Origin: Amycolatopsis orientalis DSM 43388
Lineage (GTDB): Bacteria; Actinomycetota; Actinomycetes; Mycobacteriales; Pseudonocardiaceae
Assembly: GCF_000411975.1 (NCBI RefSeq)
Contig: NZ_ASXG01000063.1
Location: 55,917-119,916, forward strand
DNA length: 64,000 nt
Direction: 5' to 3'
The notes under the pieces were generated by a model that was not told the DNA's origin, searched no databases, and saw only the letters and a program-made list of their open reading frames with translations. A program made the translations under genes and the position numbers. Shown one piece after another: positions 26,251 to 34,832 of this stretch (its first letter is position 1; the number at the start of each line of letters is the position of its first letter).

Positions 26251-27367
26251 CGGCAATCTCCCCGAGGAGTCGTTCCAACGTCGCCAGGCTGTGCCCGGCC
26301 AGCAGCCGGTCGATGTGCGGCAGGGCGGCGACGATGCCGGATTGGACCGGAGCATAACCCTCGCGCCCTGCGTGCGGATTCACCCAGAATACGGCGTGCG
26401 CGAGGCGGCGCAGCCGGCCAAGCTGCTCGGCGAGCAGGCTGACGTCGCCGCGTTCCCACCCGTCGGAGAACACGGTGACTACCGCGCGTCGCGCGAACCC
26501 GCGTTGCCCCCAGCGGTCGAGAAACACCCGCAGCGTCTCGCCAAGCCGCGTCCCACCAGCGAAATCGGGCACCGCGGTCCCAGCGGCGAGCATCGCCTGC
26601 TCTGGATCGCGCTGGCGGAGCTGCCGCGACACGCGCGTCATCCGGGTACCGAGCGTGAACACCTCGACCGACATCGGCGCCGCCCGCGCGACGACGTGCG
26701 CGAACCGCAGCAACGCGTCGGCATACGGGCTCATCGATCCGGAAACGTCGATCAGCAACACGACTTTCCGCGCCCGCGTGCCCCGGCGATGATGCGCCAG
26801 CCGAACGGGCTCGCCGCCGGACGCGAGCATCGCCCGCAACGTCCGCGCCGGATCGAGCGCACCCCGATGCGCGGGCGTCCGCCGCGCCGCCCGCCGCCGG
26901 GGCAGGATGGGACGCAACGTCGCCAGCAACTCCCGCAAATGCGCCCGCTCGGCCGTGGTGAGTTCGGCGAGGTCCCGGTGCCGGAGAACTTCGTGGTCGC
27001 TGGCCGCGACCCGGAGCGTGTCGGAGGATTCCTCGGTGCTGTCCCCGTCGCCGCCCGCCGCGACAAGCGGAGCGATCCGCGCCTGCTTCCGCACCGGCGT
27101 CCCCGACGTCGCCTTCGGACTGTCCTCTCCCTCAAACCACCGCGCGAACGCTTCCTCGTACCGAGGCAGATCGTCCGGGTCGGAACAGAGAGTCAACCGG
27201 CCGACCCAGTACAACTGAGTCGGCCGCGCGACATCGACCTTCGCCACCGCGGACAGGTAAGCCTGCACCCGCCGCGCGTCGCACGCGACGCCTGCCTCCC
27301 GCAAGGCCGCCGCGAACCCCGCGTAACCAGCAAGCGGGTCCGCGACTTCGGTGCTCATGCTCCCCAT
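26243..27367 (-). CDS. VWA domain protein, CoxE-like
   Basis: A 374-residue protein of the CoxE/VWA-containing family. The N-terminal half is helical and basic (ARRVQAYLSAVAKVDV, LYWVGRLTLCSDPDD). The von Willebrand A domain begins near residue 200: VVLLIDVSGSMSPYADALL gives the D-x-S-x-S metal-binding MIDAS motif, with later TxxG-type AGGTRLGETL and FSDGWERGD. It partners the MoxR ATPase (28718) in maturation or metal insertion for Mo-hydroxylases, as CoxD/CoxE do. The start is taken at ATG 27367 (GGGG upstream); ATG 27358 is an alternative. It overlaps xdhC by eight bases. Confidence 0.87.
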   Translation of the reverse strand: MGSMSTEVADPLAGYAGFAAALREAGVACDARRVQAYLSAVAKVDVARPTQLYWVGRLTLCSDPDDLPRYEEAFARWFEGEDSPKATSGTPVRKQARIAPLVAAGGDGDSTEESSDTLRVAASDHEVLRHRDLAELTTAERAHLRELLATLRPILPRRRAARRTPAHRGALDPARTLRAMLASGGEPVRLAHHRRGTRARKVVLLIDVSGSMSPYADALLRFAHVVARAAPMSVEVFTLGTRMTRVSRQLRQRDPEQAMLAAGTAVPDFAGGTRLGETLRVFLDRWGQRGFARRAVVTVFSDGWERGDVSLLAEQLGRLRRLAHAVFWVNPHAGREGYAPVQSGIVAALPHIDRLLAGHSLATLERLLGEIADA

Positions 27368-28050
27368 TGTGACCCCAACGCCGGAAACCGCGCCGCGACC
27401 GCCGATCCGACTCCGCTCAACCGCCCTCGACTCGCTCCGACGCACAGCTCAGCCGCCCGTAGCGGCGATCGTTCGACCGCGAACTGCGGGTTGGCGTCAG
27501 CGATCTTGGTTCGCCGGAGTCGTGAGCCTGGTTCTTGGGCGCACGCAGGTTCCGGCTTGAGCTGCTCCAGCTCGCCAGTGTTCCTCCGCGCTGCCATTCC
27601 AAAGTGAACCGCGCCGGCCTCGCAGATGTTCCGGCTTGCTCCAACTCGCTGCGCCGCGGAGTCGGCAACCGGCTCTGCGCAGAACCGCACTGTCCAGCTC
27701 ACGCCGTCGTCAGCCCACCTAAGCTCGCGGACAAGACCAACAGCGGACACCCGGCTGGAGCCACTTAAGCCCGAGTCGCGCCGAGGTTCCCGGCACTGAC
27801 GCCTCAGCCAGTCAAGTCCGCCACCGCACGACATCTCCCGCCCGCCACCGCGCCAAGACGTCCCGGCACCACGCTCAGCTAGCCACGCCGCGCCTCCCAG
27901 GTGCCTCGTTGCACCTAGCAAGCCGGCCGCACGCCAACGTTCCCCGACGCTTGTGTTCGGCGGCACGAACCCGCGCGCACCGCGCTCGTTCCGCGCGAGC
28001 GAAGCCAGTCGCCACGGCACCCTGCGTGCACATACCGCCTGCCGCCCACG

Positions 28051-28400
28051 CTTCCCAGACACCTCATCCCGCGCGCGAGCACAGCCACCGCCGCACCAAG
28101 CCGCCTTGGCACTCACGGCCAGTCACCCACGCTTCCCGGGTACCTCATCCCGCGCGCGAGCAAACCGCCGCCGCATCAGGCCGCCTCGGCACTCACGAAC
28201 GGCCTGCCGCCAACGCCGCACGGCACTTTCCACGCACCTCATGCCGTCAGCGAGCGAAGCCACCGCCGCACCAAACCGCATCAGCACTCACATACGGCCC
28301 GCCACCCACGCAGCACCGCGCTTCCCAGGCACCTCGCCCCACCCAGCCAGCCAAACCCGCCACCGCGCAAACTCCCCACAGCCTCGCCCCCACCGACCAC
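28051..28400. repeat. Degenerate tandem repeats, period 81-95 bp
   Basis: The word ACCTCATCCC or a variant recurs at 28061, 28142, 28236 and 28331 (steps 81, 94, 95). Between anchors each unit repeats GCGCGCGAGCA, CCACCGCCGCACCAA and GGCACTCACGG. The first two units are the best conserved; a weaker copy may begin near 27890. Confidence 0.75.
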
Positions 28401-28421
28401 AGGCATCGACGAAGGGCGGCC

Positions 28422-28459
28422 GCGCACGCCGTCCCGCCTCCGGGACAGCGTGCGCGGAC
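28422..28459. terminator. Strong stem-loop downstream of the MoxR gene
   Basis: CCGCGCACGC (28422-28431) pairs with GCGTGCGCGG (28450-28459), and GTCCCG pairs with CGGGAC inside, with one mismatch and a four-base loop. No T-tract follows in either direction. It lies about 260 bp after the MoxR stop; it could be a terminator or a structured RNA element. Confidence 0.6.
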
Positions 28460-28717
28460 CGTGGTTGCGCGCAGCGGCCGGCCTCGGTAGCGCAAGGCGG
28501 GCGCGCGGAACCTTCAGGAAAGAACGGGAACTCAGCGGACAGCCGGGAGGGCAGTCCGGACGAAGTCGGTCACGAGCCCTCCTTCCGGCACAGTCGCAGT
28601 CACAAGATCAGGCAAAAATCAGCGAAGTCGGCGAAGTCATTCAGTGCTGCTTCAAGGATGCCCGATCCCGCACCCCGCCGCAACGGAATTACCGGATCGT
28701 CCACAGTAGACACGAGC

Positions 28718-29596
28718 TCAGGAGAACAGCGTATCCAGCTTCGCCCGCACCCGGTCGAGATCCTCGCTGTACTTGAGCACCGCACCGAGCGTGCGCGCGG
28801 CCGTCGCGGCGTCCAGTTCGTCACGCTTGAGCGCGAGCAAAGCCCTTGCCCAGTCGAGGGATTCGGCGACGCCCGGCGGTTTGAGGAGGTCCATCGCCCG
28901 CAGCCGGTGCACCGCGTCGGCGATCTGCCGGGCGAGCGTCTCGCCGATCCCGGGCAGCCGGCGGCGCAGGATGCTGATTTCCCGGGCCAGGTCCGGATGC
29001 TCGAGCCAGTGGTAAAGGCACCGACGCTTGAGCGCGTCGTGCACCTCGCGCGTCCGGTTGGACGTCAGCACGACCAGCGGCGGCTGCTCGGCGCGCACCT
29101 CGCCGTACTCCGGGATCGTGACGGTGTACTCGTCCAGCAACTGCAGCAGGAACGCCTCGAACTCGTCGTCAGCGCGATCGATCTCGTCGACAAGCAGCAC
29201 GCACGGCGTCGTAGTGAGCGCCTGCAGCAACGGGCGTGCGAGCAAGAACCGCTCCGTGTACAGCGAACGCTCGGCAGTTTCCGCGTCGAGCCGTCCGCCG
29301 TCGGCCGCTTCGAGGGCGCGCAGGTGCAGCAACTGTCGGGGGAAGTCCCATTCGTAGAGGGCCTGTGCGGCGTCGATGCCCTCGTGACACTGAAGCCGCA
29401 CCAATGGCCACTTCAGCGCCTCGGCCAGAGCCAGCGCCAGCGAGGTCTTCCCGGTGCCCGGCTCGCCTTCGCAGAAGAGCGGACGCTGCATCTGCGTCGC
29501 GAGAAATCCCGCGGTGGCCAGCCCCTCGTCGGCGAGGTAACCGGTGGTGTCGAGGGCGGCCGCGAGCGCGTCGGGCGAGGAGAGGGACTCTGTCAC
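28718..29596 (-). CDS. MoxR-family AAA+ ATPase (CoxD-like)
   Basis: A 292-residue ATPase that works with VWA proteins as a metal-centre chaperone. Walker A FCEGEPGTGKTSLA near residue 42, Walker B VLLVDEIDRADDEFEAFLLQ near residue 125, sensor-1 VVLTSNRTREVHDALKRRC and the family stretch CLYHWLEHPDLARE are all present. The start is set at GTG 29596, with a run of G just upstream; an ATG-like start at 29644 would add 16 residues of low-complexity sequence. It is 134 bp downstream of mocA and probably shares its transcript. The VWA partner lies 1.35 kb further on. Confidence 0.88.
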   Translation of the reverse strand: MTESLSSPDALAAALDTTGYLADEGLATAGFLATQMQRPLFCEGEPGTGKTSLALALAEALKWPLVRLQCHEGIDAAQALYEWDFPRQLLHLRALEAADGGRLDAETAERSLYTERFLLARPLLQALTTTPCVLLVDEIDRADDEFEAFLLQLLDEYTVTIPEYGEVRAEQPPLVVLTSNRTREVHDALKRRCLYHWLEHPDLAREISILRRRLPGIGETLARQIADAVHRLRAMDLLKPPGVAESLDWARALLALKRDELDAATAARTLGAVLKYSEDLDRVRAKLDTLFS

Positions 29597-29729
29597 GCCC
29601 CCGATCGTAGATCCGGGACCGCCAAGTTCGCCGTTCGCCGCCACGGACCCGATCCCGCGGAGTCAGCCACGAGCACCCGTCCAGACAAGACCAGCTCCAT
29701 CACCAGGCCCGGATCGCGTTCGGCACCGC

Positions 29730-30320
29730 TCACCGCCGCTCCGCGCCAGGCCCGGCCAAATCCCCAGGCCGATCGACATCGCTGCCGCTCCCGAGGTCAC
29801 CGCACTCGACGAGCCGCACGTCAGGGCGCCCGCGCAGCCACTCTCGCGCCCCGTGGTCACCACTCGCCGAATTCGCGATCTCGCCCCACCAGCGCCGCCC
29901 GAACAGCACCGGATGCCCCGGAACGCCCTGGTAAGCGGCCCGAACGACCGCGTCCTCGGCAGCCTCCCCGACTATCCGCGCGAGTGCCGCGGCCGGCACC
30001 CACGGCAAATCCACCAGGTGCACGAGCACCGCCACCGCCGGCTCGCCCGACAGCGCTTCGAGCCCGGCCTTCAGCGACTCGCCCATCCCGTCCTGCCAGC
30101 GCGCCGCGGGCACCGCGGGCACCTCCGGCGGCAACAGCGCCCGGACCTGCTCGGCCGACGCACCGACCACCACCCGTACCGAGGCGCATCCTGCCTCCGC
30201 CAGGTTCCGGACCGCCCGCTGGACCAGCGGTTCCCCGTCGTACTCGACCAGCGCTTTGGGACCGCCGAACCGCCGCCCCGCCCCGGCGGCGAGCAGCAGT
30301 CCGGCAACCGGCTCCGGCAT
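29730..30320 (-). CDS. mocA: Molybdenum cofactor cytidylyltransferase (MocA family)
   Basis: A 196-residue nucleotidyltransferase. The N-terminal signature LLLAAGAGRRFGGPKALV is the NTP-binding motif of MobA/MocA enzymes. Later ones are ARWQDGMGESLKAGLEAL, LVHLVDLPWVPAA and AAYQGVPGHPVLFGRRWW, which matches MocA (G-x-P-x-H-P) better than MobA. MocA attaches CMP to molybdopterin, giving the cytosine dinucleotide cofactor required by bacterial Mo-hydroxylases such as the coxSLM product; context supports this. It lies nine bases after the IclR gene, so it may be read from the same transcript. Confidence 0.86.
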   Translation of the reverse strand: MPEPVAGLLLAAGAGRRFGGPKALVEYDGEPLVQRAVRNLAEAGCASVRVVVGASAEQVRALLPPEVPAVPAARWQDGMGESLKAGLEALSGEPAVAVLVHLVDLPWVPAAALARIVGEAAEDAVVRAAYQGVPGHPVLFGRRWWGEIANSASGDHGAREWLRGRPDVRLVECGDLGSGSDVDRPGDLAGPGAERR

Positions 30321-30329
30321 CGGCGCTCC

Positions 30330-31136
30330 TCAGCCCTGGATCGCTCGCCCGGGCGCGACCGCGGCGAGTTCTGCCGAAATGGCCGCCGCGGTCTCGAGCA
30401 ACGGCGGAACGAACTTGTTCCGCACGGTCTCCACCGACGTCCGGCTCGCGTGTGTCGAGATGTTGACCGCGGCGACCGCGCGCCCCGCCTTGTTGCGGAT
30501 CGGCGCGGCGACCGAACGCAGGCCTTCTTCGAGTTCCTGGTCGACCATCGCCCAGCCCTGTTCCCGGACCTTGACCAGTTCGGCCTCGAGCGCGGCGCGG
30601 TGGGTGAGCGTGTGCGGGGTCAGCCGGTCGAGATCGGCGACGATGAAGTAGGCGTTGAGCTCGGTCCGGTCCATGTCGGCGAGCAGCACGTGCCCCATCG
30701 ACGTGGCATGCGCGGGGAACCGCGTGCCTACGTTGATGCTCACCGTCATGATCCGCGACACCGCCACGCGCGCGACGTACACGATGTCGGCGATCTCCAG
30801 CACCGACACCGAACTCGACTCGTGCACCTCCGCCGAGAGCCGCTCCAGGTGCGGTTGCGCGATCTCGGCCAGGCTGAGGCTGGACAGATACGCGTAGCCG
30901 AGTTCCAGGACGCGCGCGGTGAGCGAGAAGTACTTGCCGTCGGTGCGGACGTAGCCGAGGTCCACGAGCGTCAGCAGGAACCGGCGCGCGGCGGCCCGGG
31001 TCAGCCCGGTGACGCGGGCGACGTCGCTGAGCGTCGGATGCGGGGCCTCGGCGCTGAACGCTTTGATCACCGCGAGCCCGCGCTCCAGCGACTGCACGTG
31101 GTGCGCACCGCGTTCGGCCTGGTCGTCGGATTCCAT
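30330..31136 (-). CDS. IclR-family transcriptional regulator, PcaR-like
   Basis: A 268-residue regulator. The winged helix-turn-helix is at residues 15-75 (SLERGLAVIKAFSAE, TLSDVARVTGLTRAAARRFL, LGYVRTDGKYFSLT). The IclR effector domain follows (VSVLEIADIVYVARV, RFPAHATSMGHVLLADM, GWAMVDQELEEGLRSVAAPI). The N-terminal part matches regulators of protocatechuate pathways (PcaR/PobR), and the gene follows pcaC by ten bases at the end of the pca operon. It probably activates or represses pca in response to an aromatic acid or beta-ketoadipate. The candidate operator is near 36461-36475. Confidence 0.9.
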   Translation of the reverse strand: MESDDQAERGAHHVQSLERGLAVIKAFSAEAPHPTLSDVARVTGLTRAAARRFLLTLVDLGYVRTDGKYFSLTARVLELGYAYLSSLSLAEIAQPHLERLSAEVHESSSVSVLEIADIVYVARVAVSRIMTVSINVGTRFPAHATSMGHVLLADMDRTELNAYFIVADLDRLTPHTLTHRAALEAELVKVREQGWAMVDQELEEGLRSVAAPIRNKAGRAVAAVNISTHASRTSVETVRNKFVPPLLETAAAISAELAAVAPGRAIQG

Positions 31137-31146
31137 GCCGCGAACC

Positions 31147-31548
31147 CTATCCGGCCGGCGGCTGAGCGGTGGGTTCTCCCAGCTCCGCGAGGACGCGCTG
31201 GGCGATCCCGATCGCCGTGTTCGCCGCCGGCACCCCCGCGTACACGCCGGTGTGCAGCAGGACTTCGCGGATCTCCTCCGCGGCAAGCCCGTTGCGCACC
31301 GCCGCACGGACATGCATCGCCAGCTCGTCGTGGCAGTGCAACGCGGTGAGCGCGGCGAGGGTGATGCAGCTGCGGGTCCGCCGGTCGAGGCCGTCGCGCG
31401 TCCACACCGAACCCCACGCCGCTTCGGTGATGTACTCCTGGAACGGCTTGCTGAACTCGGTGGTCCGCGCGACCGCCCGGTCGACGTGCTCGTCGCCGAG
31501 CACCTCGCGGCGCACCCGCATGCCCTCCTCGTAGCGTTCTCCGGTCAC
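31147..31548 (-). CDS. pcaC: 4-carboxymuconolactone decarboxylase
   Basis: A 133-residue enzyme that decarboxylates 4-carboxymuconolactone to beta-ketoadipate enol-lactone. The N-terminal half YEEGMRVRREVLGDEHVDRA and FQEYITEAAWGSVWTRDGL is highly typical of PcaC; the AhpD-like core includes CITLAALTALHCHDELAMH and LLHTGVYAGVPAANTA. In Rhodococcus and Streptomyces this domain is fused to PcaD (PcaL). Here it is separate, starting at GTG 31548 inside the pcaD stop (GTGA). The stop leaves ten bases before the IclR gene. Confidence 0.95.
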   Translation of the reverse strand: MTGERYEEGMRVRREVLGDEHVDRAVARTTEFSKPFQEYITEAAWGSVWTRDGLDRRTRSCITLAALTALHCHDELAMHVRAAVRNGLAAEEIREVLLHTGVYAGVPAANTAIGIAQRVLAELGEPTAQPPAG

Positions 31549-32324
31549 TGCTCCTCCGTGATCCGCTCGAGGATCAGCCGGGTGAATTCCTCCGGCTGTT
31601 CGTAGCTGCCCAGGTGCGCGGCGGAAGCGACGACCTCGAGCCGGGCGCCGGGGATCCCGTCCGCGATGACCCGCCCGTGCGGCTCGGCGGGCGTCGACGG
31701 GTCGTCGGCGCCGGCGATCACCAGCGTCGGAACGGAAATCTTCGCCAGGTCGCCGTTGAGGTCCATCCGCTCGATCACCTCGCAGCACGCGGCGTACCCC
31801 TCGCCCGGCTGCGACGCGACCATCTCGCGCAAATACGCGGCCTGGTCCGGATGCGCCTGTGCGTAGCCCGCCGTGACCCAGCGTCCGACCGTGGCCTCCG
31901 CGACCGTCTCCGTGCCCTCCGCCCGCACCAGACGCGCTCGATCGGCCCACATTTCGGGCGGCCCGAGCAGCGCTGACGTGCAGCACAGCGTAAGACTCGA
32001 CAACCGTTCCGCGGCGTGCGTGCCGAGCCACATCCCGGTCATCCCGCCGAGCGAGAGGCCGACGAAGTGCGCGCGTTCGACGCCGAGATCGTCGAGCAGC
32101 CCCAGCACGTCGCCGCCCAGTTCGGCCAGGTCGTACGGCCCCGGCGGAACCGGCGACGACCCGTGGCCGCGCGTGTCGTACCGCACCACCCGGAAACCGC
32201 GTTCGGTCAGCGGCGCGACCTGCGGCTCCCACATCCGGTGGTCGCTGCCGATCGAGTTGGAGAACACCACCACCGGACCCGCCGCCGGGCCTTCGACGAC
32301 CCGGTGCACCCGGACACTGCTCAC
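31545..32324 (-). CDS. pcaD: 3-oxoadipate enol-lactonase
   Basis: A 259-residue alpha/beta hydrolase that opens the enol-lactone to beta-ketoadipate. Family segments: VVVFSNSIGSDHRMWEPQV near residue 20, RVVRYDTRGHGSSPVPPGPY, nucleophile elbow HFVGLSLGGMTGMWLG near residue 95 (Ser in G-L-S-L-G), acid region VIAGADDPSTP and catalytic His in SAAHLGSYEQPEEF. The start at GTG 32324 is 29 bp downstream of pcaG. In most relatives pcaB stands between these two genes; there is no room for it here. Confidence 0.93.
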   Translation of the reverse strand: MSSVRVHRVVEGPAAGPVVVFSNSIGSDHRMWEPQVAPLTERGFRVVRYDTRGHGSSPVPPGPYDLAELGGDVLGLLDDLGVERAHFVGLSLGGMTGMWLGTHAAERLSSLTLCCTSALLGPPEMWADRARLVRAEGTETVAEATVGRWVTAGYAQAHPDQAAYLREMVASQPGEGYAACCEVIERMDLNGDLAKISVPTLVIAGADDPSTPAEPHGRVIADGIPGARLEVVASAAHLGSYEQPEEFTRLILERITEEQ

Positions 32325-32353
32325 GCTTGAACCTCCACAATGGACACGGCCGG

Positions 32354-32905
32354 TCAGACCTCGAAGAACACCGTCTCGCCTTCGCCCTGCAAACGCACGT
32401 CGAACCGGTAGCCGTCGCCGTCCTTCTTCGCCAGCAACGTATCCCGCCGTTCCGCCGGAACGCTCGCCAGCACGGCGTCGCCCGCGTTGTCCTGGTCCTC
32501 GAAGTACATCCGCGTGACGACCCGGTTCAGCAGCCCGCGAGCGAACACCGACACGTCGATGTGCCGCGCCTGCGGAGCCCCGGACGCGTCCGGCACGATT
32601 CCGGGCAGCAGCGTGAGAATCCGGTACTGGCCTTGGTCGTCGGTGGGACACCGGCCGAACCCGCGGAACGGATCGGCGGGCTTGCCGCGCGGATCGTCGG
32701 GGTGGTCGAACCCGCCGTCCGGGTCGGCCTGCCACGTCTCGATCATCGCGTCGGGAACCGGGTTGCCCGCGCCGTCGTACACGCCGCCGCGGATCCACAC
32801 CGCGCCTTCGGTGCCCTCCGGGACCACGAACGGCCCGTCTTCCCACGGCAGCCCGATCGACAGGTACGGCCCGACGGTCTGCGACGGCGTGCTTTCCAGC
32901 CTCAC
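32354..32905 (-). CDS. pcaG: Protocatechuate 3,4-dioxygenase alpha subunit
   Basis: A 183-residue alpha subunit of the ring-cleaving dioxygenase. It begins with the alpha-type TPSQTVGPYLSIGLPWEDG, continues GAVWIRGGVYDGAGNPVPDA and ETWQADPDGGFDHPDD, and ends with DVSVFARGLLNRVVTRMYF. The iron-ligand Tyr and His residues of the beta subunit are absent, as expected for PcaG. It starts at GTG 32905, overlapping the pcaH stop (GTGA). With pcaH it cleaves protocatechuate between its two hydroxyls to 3-carboxy-cis,cis-muconate. Confidence 0.95.
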   Translation of the reverse strand: MRLESTPSQTVGPYLSIGLPWEDGPFVVPEGTEGAVWIRGGVYDGAGNPVPDAMIETWQADPDGGFDHPDDPRGKPADPFRGFGRCPTDDQGQYRILTLLPGIVPDASGAPQARHIDVSVFARGLLNRVVTRMYFEDQDNAGDAVLASVPAERRDTLLAKKDGDGYRFDVRLQGEGETVFFEV

Positions 32906-33636
32906 TCGTCCTCCTCCTCGTCCTCGAACACCGACTGCTCGCGCCCGCGCACCACGATGTCGAACTGGAACGCCAGCGCCCACTCCTCCTCGGTGCGGTC
33001 GAGGTCGAACCGGGAGATCATCCGCTGCCGCGCCTTCTCGTCCGGGATGGAGTTGAAGATGGGGTCCTGCGAGAACAGCGGGTCGTCCGGGAAGTACATC
33101 TGCGTGACGAGCCGCTGGGTGAACGCCGAGCCGAACACCGAGAAGTGGATGTGCGCGGGGCGCCACGCGTTGTCGTGGTTCTTCCACGGGTACGCGCCGG
33201 GCTTGATCGTGGTGAACTCGTAGCGCCCGTCGCTGTCGGTCAGCGTGCGGCCGACCCCGTCGAAGTTCGGGTCGAGCGGCGACGGCCACCGGTCGCCGGT
33301 GTGCCGGTAGCGGCCGCCCGCGTTCGCCTGCCAGATCTCCACGAGCGAGTCTCGGATCGGCCGCCCGTCGCCGTCGAGAAGCCTGCCGGTGACGATGATC
33401 CGCTGCCCCTGCGGCTCGCCGGCGTGCTGACGGGTGAGGTCGTTGTCGAACTCGCCGAGCCGCCCCGGCCCGAGCAGCGGACCGGTGACCTCGGTGAGCA
33501 TCTGCGGCAGCAGGACCAGCGGCTGCTTCGGGTGCCGCAGCGCGGTCGAGCGATACGGCGCGTAGTCGAGCGGCGGGTGCGTGCCGTCCGGATCGGGCCG
33601 GTACTGCGGCAGGCGCAGGTTGGTCGGTGTGGCCAC
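32902..33636 (-). CDS. pcaH: Protocatechuate 3,4-dioxygenase beta subunit
   Basis: A 244-residue beta subunit holding the non-haem Fe(III). Ligands are visible: first Tyr in NAGGRYRHTGDRWPSPLDPN, second Tyr in IKPGAYPWKNHDNAWRP, and the His pair in WRPAHIHFSVFG. The N-terminus YRSTALRHPKQPLVLLPQ is typical of PcaH. It ends with a run of Asp/Glu (EDEEEDE). GTG 33636 is preceded by AGGGGAGC, a good RBS. It follows pcaF by 14 bp and overlaps pcaG. Confidence 0.96.
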   Translation of the reverse strand: MATPTNLRLPQYRPDPDGTHPPLDYAPYRSTALRHPKQPLVLLPQMLTEVTGPLLGPGRLGEFDNDLTRQHAGEPQGQRIIVTGRLLDGDGRPIRDSLVEIWQANAGGRYRHTGDRWPSPLDPNFDGVGRTLTDSDGRYEFTTIKPGAYPWKNHDNAWRPAHIHFSVFGSAFTQRLVTQMYFPDDPLFSQDPIFNSIPDEKARQRMISRFDLDRTEEEWALAFQFDIVVRGREQSVFEDEEEDE

Positions 33637-33650
33637 GATGCTCCCCTTTC

Positions 33651-34832
33651 TCAGCGGTTCTCGAGCACGACAGCGAGTCCCTGGCCGACGCCGATGCAGA
33701 TCGCCGCGAGGCCCCAGCGACCGCCGGTGCGGCGGAGCTGATGCGCCAGCGTGCCGATGATCCGGCCGCCGGACGCGCCGAGCGGGTGCCCGATCGCGAT
33801 GGCCCCGCCGTTGACGTTGACGATCTCCGGGTCCAGCTTCGACCATTCTTTCAGGCAGGCCAGCGACTGTGCCGCGAACGCCTCGTTGAGTTCCACCGCG
33901 GCGAGGTCGTTCCAGTCGATGCCGGCCCGTTCGAGCGCGATCTCCGCCGCGCGCACCGGACCGATGCCGAACACATCCGGGTCGACCCCCGCGGCCCCGC
34001 GGCCGGCGATCCGAGCCAGCGGCGTCTTGCCCAGCCGTTCAGCCGCGGCCGCGTTGCCGAGCAGCAACGCCGACGCACCGTCGTTCAGCGGCGACGCGTT
34101 GCCTGCCGTGACGGTGCCGTTCTCCTTGCGGAACACCGTTTTCAGCTTCGCGAGTTTCTCGGGCGAGGAGTCCGGGCGGATGCCCTCGTCCCGGGTCAGC
34201 TCGACGCCTTCGACCGGAACCACGTGGTCGTCGTAGAAGCCCTCGTCCCACGCCCGCGCGGCGTTCACGTGGCTGCGCGCGGCGAACGCGTCCTGCTCTT
34301 CCCGGCCGATGCCGTAACGCTCGGCGAGCAGTTCGGTGGACTCGCCGAGGGAAACGGTCCACTGCGACGGCATCGCCGGGTTGACCATCCGCCAGCCGAG
34401 CGCCGTGTTGTACAGCGTCTGGTTGCCGGCCGGGAAAGCCTTGTCCGGCTTCGGCATCACCAGCGGCGAACGGCTCATCGACTCGACCCCGCCGGCGACC
34501 ACGAGCGACGCGTCGCCGACCTGGATCGCCCGGCTCGCCTGCATGGTCGCCTCGACGCCCGACCCGCACAGCCGGTTCACCGTCACGCCGGGCACCGACG
34601 TCGGCCAGCCGGCGAGGAGCGCGGCCATCCGCGCCACGTTGCGGTTGTCCTCGCCCGCCCCGTTCGCGTCGCCGAGCACCACCTCGTCCACAGTGGACGG
34701 ATCAAGGCGGTTGCGCTCGGCCAGCGCACGCAGGACGCCCGCGGCCAGGTCGTCCGGGCGCACGCCGGACAGAGCGCCGCCGTAGCGCCCGAAGGGAGCG
34801 CGGATCGCGTCGAGTACGTATGCGTCGCTCAT
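33651..34832 (-). CDS. pcaF: Beta-ketoadipyl-CoA thiolase
   Basis: A 393-residue thiolase that splits beta-ketoadipyl-CoA into succinyl-CoA and acetyl-CoA. The acylation cysteine lies in VNRLCGSGVEATMQASRAI near residue 90; the later active-site motifs are LNEAFAAQSLACLKEW, GGAIAIGHPLGASGGRI (His) and the C-terminal AAICIGVGQGLAVVLEN (Cys-Ile-Gly-Val-Gly; second cysteine). Length is normal. The ATG overlaps the pcaJ stop. Context with pcaIJ makes PcaF much more likely than a general acetyl-CoA acetyltransferase. Confidence 0.95.
   Translation of the reverse strand: MSDAYVLDAIRAPFGRYGGALSGVRPDDLAAGVLRALAERNRLDPSTVDEVVLGDANGAGEDNRNVARMAALLAGWPTSVPGVTVNRLCGSGVEATMQASRAIQVGDASLVVAGGVESMSRSPLVMPKPDKAFPAGNQTLYNTALGWRMVNPAMPSQWTVSLGESTELLAERYGIGREEQDAFAARSHVNAARAWDEGFYDDHVVPVEGVELTRDEGIRPDSSPEKLAKLKTVFRKENGTVTAGNASPLNDGASALLLGNAAAAERLGKTPLARIAGRGAAGVDPDVFGIGPVRAAEIALERAGIDWNDLAAVELNEAFAAQSLACLKEWSKLDPEIVNVNGGAIAIGHPLGASGGRIIGTLAHQLRRTGGRWGLAAICIGVGQGLAVVLENR

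Larger units (their letters stand above)
27368..28717. other. Gene-free interval of about 1.35 kb between MoxR and VWA genes
   Basis: It separates two genes whose products normally act together and are normally adjacent. All open frames give His/Pro/Arg-rich low-complexity products and no family. The top strand is rich in CAC and CCGC words. It holds the repeats at 28051-28400 and a strong stem-loop at 28422-28459. The rest shows nothing I can name. Confidence 0.6.
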
